Source of the DNA: Bradyrhizobium sp. CCGE-LA001
Lineage (GTDB): Bacteria > Pseudomonadota > Alphaproteobacteria > Rhizobiales > Xanthobacteraceae
Direction of reading: 5' to 3'
NCBI RefSeq assembly: GCF_000296215.2
Contig: NZ_CP013949.1
Coordinates: forward strand, 3,775,501-3,839,500
Length of the DNA stretch: 64,000 bases
Shown: piece by piece, positions 59,977 to 64,000 of the stretch
Layout: each line of letters starts with the position of its first letter
Position numbering within the stretch: position 1 is the stretch's first letter
Notes under the pieces: generated by a model
The model's input: only the letters and a program-made list of their open reading frames with translations
Told to the model about the DNA's origin: nothing
The model's database searches: none
Translations under genes and position numbers: made by a program

Positions 59977-59991
59977 TTAACCGGCCGTTAA
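59977..59991 (+). promoter_or_regulatory. CtrA box upstream of minC, site 1
   Basis: TTAA-CCGGCCG-TTAA exactly fits the CtrA consensus TTAA-N7-TTAA, 53 bases before minC. Confidence 0.75.
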
Positions 59992-60008
59992 CCATATCCG
60001 CCGCATCG

Positions 60009-60023
60009 TTAACCATTCAATAA
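60009..60023 (+). promoter_or_regulatory. CtrA-like box upstream of minC, site 2
   Basis: TTAA-CCATTCA-ATAA fits the same consensus with one base changed, 21 bases before the minC start. Confidence 0.6.
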
Positions 60024-60043
60024 CTGGGAACGAGTCGGCCGCC

Positions 60044-60742
60044 ATGGAGGCTGTAGCCAAACCTCAACGACAGATGGTGCGCCTGCGCGGGCGCTCCTAC
60101 GTGGCCTTCGTCTTCGTGCCGACGGTCCCGGTCCAGGACTGGCTCCAGGAGATCGACGCGACGATCGCACGCTCGCCGGGGTTCTTTGCCGGTCGGCCCG
60201 TGGTGATCGACCTGTCCTCGGTCGATCTCAGCCAGGCCGGCATCGGTCATCTGCTCACCAGCCTTCAGGACCGCAACATCCGCGTGCTCGGCATCGAGGG
60301 CGTGGAGGAGGCGAGGCTGACCCCGATGATGCCGCCGCTGTTGTCGGGCGGGCGCAGCTGCGTGGTTGAGTCGAACGCACCCAAGAAGGCCGAGACGAAG
60401 GCGGAGAGCAAGCCGACCTCCCTGCTGCTCGATAGCCCCGTGCGCTCGGGCCAGACCGTGATCTTTCCGGAGGGGGACGTCACTATTCTCGGCTCGGTCG
60501 GCTCCGGCGCCGAAGTCGTCGCCGGCGGCTCCATCCACGTCTATGGCGCGCTGCGCGGCCGCGCCATGGCCGGGGTCAACGGACACACGAGCGCGCGCAT
60601 CTACTGCCAGAAGATCGAGGCCGAACTGCTTGCAATCGATGGGTTTTACCAGACTGCGGACGACATCGACGCCGCCTTGCGCGGCAAGCCGGCGCAGGCC
60701 TGGCTGCAGGGGAATACCATGCGAATTACAGCACTGAACTGA
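60044..60742 (+). CDS. minC: septum site-determining protein MinC
   Basis: A 232-residue inhibitor of FtsZ assembly. The C-terminal beta-solenoid is clear: VRSGQTVIFPEGDVTILGSVG, GAEVVAGGSIHVYGALRGRA and the MAGVNGH turn (about residues 130-190). The N-terminal half (VVIDLSSVDL, LTSLQDRNIRVLGIEG) fits the FtsZ-binding domain. First gene of minCDE. It likely starts at ATG 60044 under the CtrA-type boxes. Confidence 0.93.
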   Translation: MEAVAKPQRQMVRLRGRSYVAFVFVPTVPVQDWLQEIDATIARSPGFFAGRPVVIDLSSVDLSQAGIGHLLTSLQDRNIRVLGIEGVEEARLTPMMPPLLSGGRSCVVESNAPKKAETKAESKPTSLLLDSPVRSGQTVIFPEGDVTILGSVGSGAEVVAGGSIHVYGALRGRAMAGVNGHTSARIYCQKIEAELLAIDGFYQTADDIDAALRGKPAQAWLQGNTMRITALN

Positions 60743-60763
60743 CCAGCAAAGGAGACATTTCAG

Positions 60764-61579
60764 ATGAGTAAGGTACTGGTCGTGACATCAGGCAAGGGCG
60801 GGGTCGGCAAGACCACGACGACCGCCGCGCTCGGAGCCGCGCTCGCGCAACGCGGCGACAAGGTCGTCGTCGTCGATTTCGACGTCGGCCTGCGCAACCT
60901 CGACCTCGTGATGGGGGCCGAGCGGCGCGTCGTGTTCGACCTCATCAACGTGGTGCAGGGCGTTGCAAAACTCCCGCAGGCGCTGATCAAGGACAAGCGG
61001 CTGGAGAATCTCTGGCTGCTGCCGGCCTCTCAGACCCGCGACAAGGACGCGCTGACGGAAGAGGGGGTCGGCAAGGTGATCGACGACCTGCGCGGCCGGT
61101 TCGACTGGGTGATCTGCGACAGCCCGGCCGGCATCGAGCGCGGCGCCTCCATGGCGATGCGTTTTGCCGACGAGGCCGTGATCGTCACCAATCCGGAAGT
61201 GTCGTCGGTGCGCGATTCAGATCGCATCATCGGCATGCTGGATTCCAAGACCGTACGGGCCGAGAAGGGCGAACGGGTCGAGAAGCACATTCTCATCACC
61301 CGCTACGATGCATCGCGCGCCGCCCGCGGCGAGATGCTGACCATCGACGACATCCTCGAAATCCTCGCAACGCCCTTGCTCGGCATCATTCCCGAGAGCC
61401 AGGACGTGTTGAAGGCCTCCAACGTCGGCACGCCGGTGACGCTGTCGAACGCAGATGGAGCGCCGGCGCGGGCCTATATGGACGCTGCCAAGCGCCTCTG
61501 CGGCGAGAACGTGACGATGCATGTTCCTGCCGAGCGCAGGGGTTTCATGGACCGCCTGCTGCGACGGAGGGCTGCATGA
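60764..61579 (+). CDS. minD: septum site-determining protein MinD
   Basis: A 271-residue membrane-linked ATPase that recruits MinC. The deviant Walker A is SGKGGVGKTTT (residues 9-19) with both lysines, DFDVGLRNLDLVMG follows, and DSPAGIERGA is switch-like. The C-terminal RRGFMDRLLRRRAA is the amphipathic membrane-targeting helix. The gene overlaps minE by 4 bases (ATGA). Confidence 0.97.
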   Translation: MSKVLVVTSGKGGVGKTTTTAALGAALAQRGDKVVVVDFDVGLRNLDLVMGAERRVVFDLINVVQGVAKLPQALIKDKRLENLWLLPASQTRDKDALTEEGVGKVIDDLRGRFDWVICDSPAGIERGASMAMRFADEAVIVTNPEVSSVRDSDRIIGMLDSKTVRAEKGERVEKHILITRYDASRAARGEMLTIDDILEILATPLLGIIPESQDVLKASNVGTPVTLSNADGAPARAYMDAAKRLCGENVTMHVPAERRGFMDRLLRRRAA

Positions 61580-61857
61580 GCATGGGTCTGCTTCGACTTC
61601 TCCGCGGCAAGAAGGCTTCGGCACCTGTCGCACGCGAACGGCTGCAGATACTGCTTGCCCATGAACGCGGACAGCGCGGCCAACCCGATCTGCTCGCTGT
61701 GCTGCGTGAGGAAATCCTCGCCGTCGTGTCCAAGCACGTCACGCTGGACCCGACCAAGGTGATCGTGCGGCTCGAACGGGGTGACGATGTATCGACCCTC
61801 GAGGTCGATATCGAGGTGCCCAACGATTTCGAGCGCAAGCGCGTGGCGGTCGCGTAG
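61576..61857 (+). CDS. minE: cell division topological specificity factor MinE
   Basis: A 93-residue protein. The anti-MinCD segment is APVARERLQILLAHER (about residues 17-32), and EILAVVSKHVTLDPTKVIVR starts the dimerisation region. It starts in the minD stop, so the ratio of MinD to MinE is probably set by coupled translation. Confidence 0.95.
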   Translation: MSMGLLRLLRGKKASAPVARERLQILLAHERGQRGQPDLLAVLREEILAVVSKHVTLDPTKVIVRLERGDDVSTLEVDIEVPNDFERKRVAVA

Positions 61858-61896
61858 GGGACGCGACTGACGACGGCCCATTTCGGGGTGGGTGAG

Positions 61897-61928
61897 AAGG
61901 CGGTCCGCCGGGCATGGCGGGCCGCCTT
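61897..61928 (+). terminator. likely terminator of minCDE
   Basis: Stem AAGGCGGTCCGCC / GGCGGGCCGCCTT with one G-T pair, 40 bases after minE. The T-run is short, so confidence is moderate. Confidence 0.65.
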
Positions 61929-62068
61929 CGTCGTTTCGGACGGTTCGAGTTCCAGATCTGCTGATGTGATCGGCCTCGGCCGGAACGGGGGTCGCTGCGA
62001 GATCGTTGTCTCGGACCCGCGGAGCGCCGAGCCGGGCGCCGCGGTTTCCTCATGACGGGAGAGCGCCC

Positions 62069-62254
62069 ATGATGTCCGAGGTCCAGGTCCACACCGTCGC
62101 GCGGCAGATGCTGGAGCAGCATGGTTTTGCGGCGATCGCGAAGGCCGCCGAACAGGCGCAGGCATGCGAGGGACGTGGCGAGGCCGACGAGGCCAAGGAG
62201 TGGCGCCACATCGCCGACGCCATGAAAATCATGCGCGGTCCGCACCAGAGCTGA
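62069..62254 (+). CDS. 61-residue helical protein of unknown function
   Basis: Starts MMSEVQVHTVARQM and forms amphipathic helices with a Gly/Glu-rich turn (EGRGEADEAKEWRHIADAM). It is a short protein type common in Bradyrhizobium. A GGGAGAG site precedes ATG 62069. No family is recognised. It follows the minCDE terminator. Confidence 0.6.
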   Translation: MMSEVQVHTVARQMLEQHGFAAIAKAAEQAQACEGRGEADEAKEWRHIADAMKIMRGPHQS

Positions 62255-62275
62255 CGGTCGTAAGTCCGAGGGACT

Positions 62276-62524
62276 TCAACGTTCCCCGCGCTCGGAGCCT
62301 TGCTGCGAGGTGCGGTTCTGCGTCTGCGGCTGGCCGCGCTCGCCCGTTTCCTTGCAGGGGAGCGGCTCCCACGATCCATCCGGCGTCTGCTGATAGGCGC
62401 TACAGGATGACGACGCCGCGGATTTTTCCTCGCCCTTCTGGGCGTCGGAATTCCTCGCGAAGGCTGGGGCGGCGAGAGTTGCGCTCACCAGCGCAGCGGC
62501 CAAGACGAAATGAACAATGCGCAT
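62276..62524 (-). CDS. small secreted protein, Gln/Ser-rich tail
   Basis: An 82-residue exported protein: a signal peptide ending AFA, two Cys (SSCSAYQQ, LPCKETG) and a tail rich in Gln, Ser and charged residues (QTQNRTSQQGSERGER). No family is recognised. Confidence 0.62.
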   Translation of the reverse strand: MRIVHFVLAAALVSATLAAPAFARNSDAQKGEEKSAASSSCSAYQQTPDGSWEPLPCKETGERGQPQTQNRTSQQGSERGER

Positions 62525-62630
62525 GGGCTTCTCCTGTTCGAAGACGCCGCATGCTTGCGAAAATTGTGACGAATATTTGCCGCCGCGGCCGTTCCGTCGC
62601 GGCGTGCTTAACGCGGCCGGCGCTGTCCCG

Positions 62631-63023
62631 TCAGCCGCCCTTGGCGCGGATCAGGCCGGCGAGATTGGTCTTCTGGGCCTCGCACCAGCCGGACATGCCG
62701 AGGCGGCGCTGGTCCATGTCGGTCGCCTGGGTCGCGACGGCGACCTCTCTCATCAAGTCGTCGTCCTGCTTCTCGCCCATCTTGCCGCCGGTGTGCATCC
62801 AGGCGATCGCCTTGCGTACCTTCTCGGTGGTGCCGTCGGGCAGGTGCATTTGTTGCGCCCTCTGCACGAGGTCCTGATAGGCGAGATCCGTGTTGGGGCA
62901 CTCGACCTTGGCGGCAAAGGCCTGCAGGACCATGGTCACATAGGTCGAGCGCGGCGGCGCGTCGCCCGCCAGGGCCGGCGTGGTCAGCAGCAGCAGGCCC
63001 GCCATCAGAAAACCGGTGCGCAT
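62631..63023 (-). CDS. small exported helical protein
   Basis: A 130-residue protein with a signal peptide ending ALA and a mature domain of helices (YVTMVLQAFAAKVECPNTD, VRKAIAWMHTGG, MSGWCEAQK). Two Cys could pair. No family is recognised. Divergent from the SDR gene. Confidence 0.62.
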   Translation of the reverse strand: MRTGFLMAGLLLLTTPALAGDAPPRSTYVTMVLQAFAAKVECPNTDLAYQDLVQRAQQMHLPDGTTEKVRKAIAWMHTGGKMGEKQDDDLMREVAVATQATDMDQRRLGMSGWCEAQKTNLAGLIRAKGG

Positions 63024-63152
63024 CCTCAGTATCTCCTCCGTTTTTTGGGAGGCTAGCGTCCGCCGCGCCGCTCCGCAATGGGATCGGAGTGCAATTGTCG
63101 CCCCGCCGTGCAGTGCGCTAACCTGAGGCCTTTCCCGGCCCCGGAGCGCGAC

Positions 63153-63941
63153 ATGAGCCTGTTCAGCACGCCGTTCGATCCCGCACGCGACACCGCGCTC
63201 GTCACCGGCGCGGGCAACGGCATCGGCCGGGCCATCGCGCAGGCCCTGGTCGGCGAGGGCGTGCGGACCGTGTTCGCCGATGTCAGTGCCGAACGCCTGG
63301 AGACCGCGATCGGCGCGAGCAGGAGGCCTGAGCTGGCGGTGCCATGGATCGGCGATCTCGCGAGGTTAAATTCCTGTGACGAGCTGCTGGCTGCGGCACA
63401 GGCGTCGCTCGGCGAGGTCACGCATTTCGTCCACAGCGCATCGCCGCCGCGGCGGGAGGCAGACCATGCGCTCGCGGTCGACCGCAGGACCTGGCAGGAG
63501 ATGCACGCCGTCAATCTCGATGCCGGTTTTCATCTGGCGCGCGCGATCGCCACGAATCTGATCGCGGCGAAGCGGCCGGGCTCGTTCCTGTTTCTCACCT
63601 CGCTGCATGCTGGCACGCCGCGCAACCTGCCGCATTATTCGACGGCGAAGGCGGCCATGGCGATGCTGGTGAAGGAGCTCGCCAAGACGTTCGGCCGTCA
63701 CGGTATCCGCGTCAACGCACTGGTGCCCGGCGCGATCGCAGCCGGCGGGTTCGTCGCGGACCCCGCGCTGGCGCGGCACATTCCGCTCGGGCGTCTCGGT
63801 GATGCCAATGACCTTGCGCCGATGGCGCTCACGGTCTTGTCGAACAAGCTGTCCGCGTATGTCACCGGCGCAGCCTTCGTCGTCGACGGCGGATTGTCGC
63901 TGACGAACTGGTTCGAACCGCCGGTGCTCGATGGTAGCTAG
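63153..63941 (+). CDS. SDR family oxidoreductase
   Basis: A 262-residue short-chain dehydrogenase. The cofactor loop is VTGAGNGIGRAIAQ (about 18-31), and the active-site motif is HYSTAKAAMAM (YxxxK, about 170). The C-terminal strand YVTGAAFVVDGGLSLTNW ends the family pattern. ATG 63153 opens MSLFSTPFDPARD. The upstream frame to 63078 overlaps the divergent gene and is not used. Substrate unknown. Confidence 0.87.
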   Translation: MSLFSTPFDPARDTALVTGAGNGIGRAIAQALVGEGVRTVFADVSAERLETAIGASRRPELAVPWIGDLARLNSCDELLAAAQASLGEVTHFVHSASPPRREADHALAVDRRTWQEMHAVNLDAGFHLARAIATNLIAAKRPGSFLFLTSLHAGTPRNLPHYSTAKAAMAMLVKELAKTFGRHGIRVNALVPGAIAAGGFVADPALARHIPLGRLGDANDLAPMALTVLSNKLSAYVTGAAFVVDGGLSLTNWFEPPVLDGS

Positions 63942-64000
63942 CGCTGCCAAGCCGGCACGGGGTCGAGCGGCGTGCGATAGACCTCGTTGTGATCGAGATC
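63938..64000 (-). CDS. C-terminal end of a gene running off the window
   Basis: Reading the minus strand gives ...LDHNEVYRTPLDPVPAWQR and a TAG stop (63938-63940), 21 codons including stop, overlapping the SDR stop by 3 bases. Nothing before it is visible, so the product cannot be named. A real gene is suggested by the sensible residues and the tight convergence. Confidence 0.5.
   Translation of the reverse strand, partial: DLDHNEVYRTPLDPVPAWQR

Noticed and set aside
58403..60016. 537-codon minus-strand frame opposite the binding-protein gene
   Set aside because: It is the shadow of a clear NMT1/THI5-type gene, runs through a repeat and overlaps the tetR start.

Overview
The window reads as about 64 kb of chromosome from a high-GC alphaproteobacterium, most likely Bradyrhizobium or a close relative. 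This is inferred from a glnII gene for eukaryote-type glutamine synthetase with a divergent gstI-like gene, a malic enzyme fused to a phosphotransacetylase-like domain, CtrA-type boxes before minCDE, many transporter operons, and dispersed inverted repeats of the kind scattered through Bradyrhizobium genomes. No rRNA, tRNA, CRISPR array, prophage or complete insertion sequence was seen.

Layout. 0-9.5 kb: malic enzyme, DoxX, a DHFR-like protein, polysaccharide deacetylase, glutathione peroxidase, L,D-transpeptidase, CreA and small secreted proteins. 9.5-17.7 kb: a MocR regulator divergent from a flavin-binding oxidase-fold protein, an M20 deacylase, and a three-gene kynurenine operon (alpha/beta-hydrolase formamidase, KynA, KynU) bracketed by two copies of one inverted repeat. 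17.8-22.4 kb: GNAT, DUF2161, SDR, SGNH hydrolase, tyrosine phosphatase and a MliC-like protein. 22.5-24.3 kb: the gstI-like/glnII nitrogen module with a sigma-54 promoter. 24.4-29.3 kb: two paralogous tandem GrlR-fold proteins, a ModA-like protein, a Sel1-repeat protein and a glycosyltransferase. 29.3-32.7 kb: an accessory stretch of very small genes with look-alike terminator hairpins. 32.5-37.3 kb: a TRAP transporter operon with an amidase and a tiny membrane protein.

37.6-49.9 kb: ABC-F protein, metallo-hydrolase, PsiF, cupin, esterase, a nitroreductase remnant, an HD-GYP protein, a PilZ-DUF2336 pair, an AraC-type regulator broken by one frameshift at a G6 run, an FMN reductase, a chemoreceptor and DUF1810. 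50-53.3 kb: a DUF2778 (Tlde1-like) protein, a DUF982-like protein, a SMI1/KNR4 protein and an orphan TakP-like TRAP binding protein. 53.4-59.7 kb: a NitT/TauT-type ABC transporter encoded with a DapA-type aldolase, a GNAT enzyme and an extended-SDR oxidoreductase. Its TetR regulator appears to act at two similar palindromes, each lying over the -35 element of one of the two divergent promoters. 60-64 kb: minCDE behind two CtrA-type boxes, small proteins, an SDR, and the tail of one more gene.

The best candidate for an undescribed system is the TetR/ABC/aldolase locus: regulation and gene composition hang together as an uptake-and-catabolism unit of unknown substrate. Next are the gstI-like/glnII module, the duplicated GrlR-fold proteins, and the small-gene stretch. 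All family names come from motif reading without database searches.
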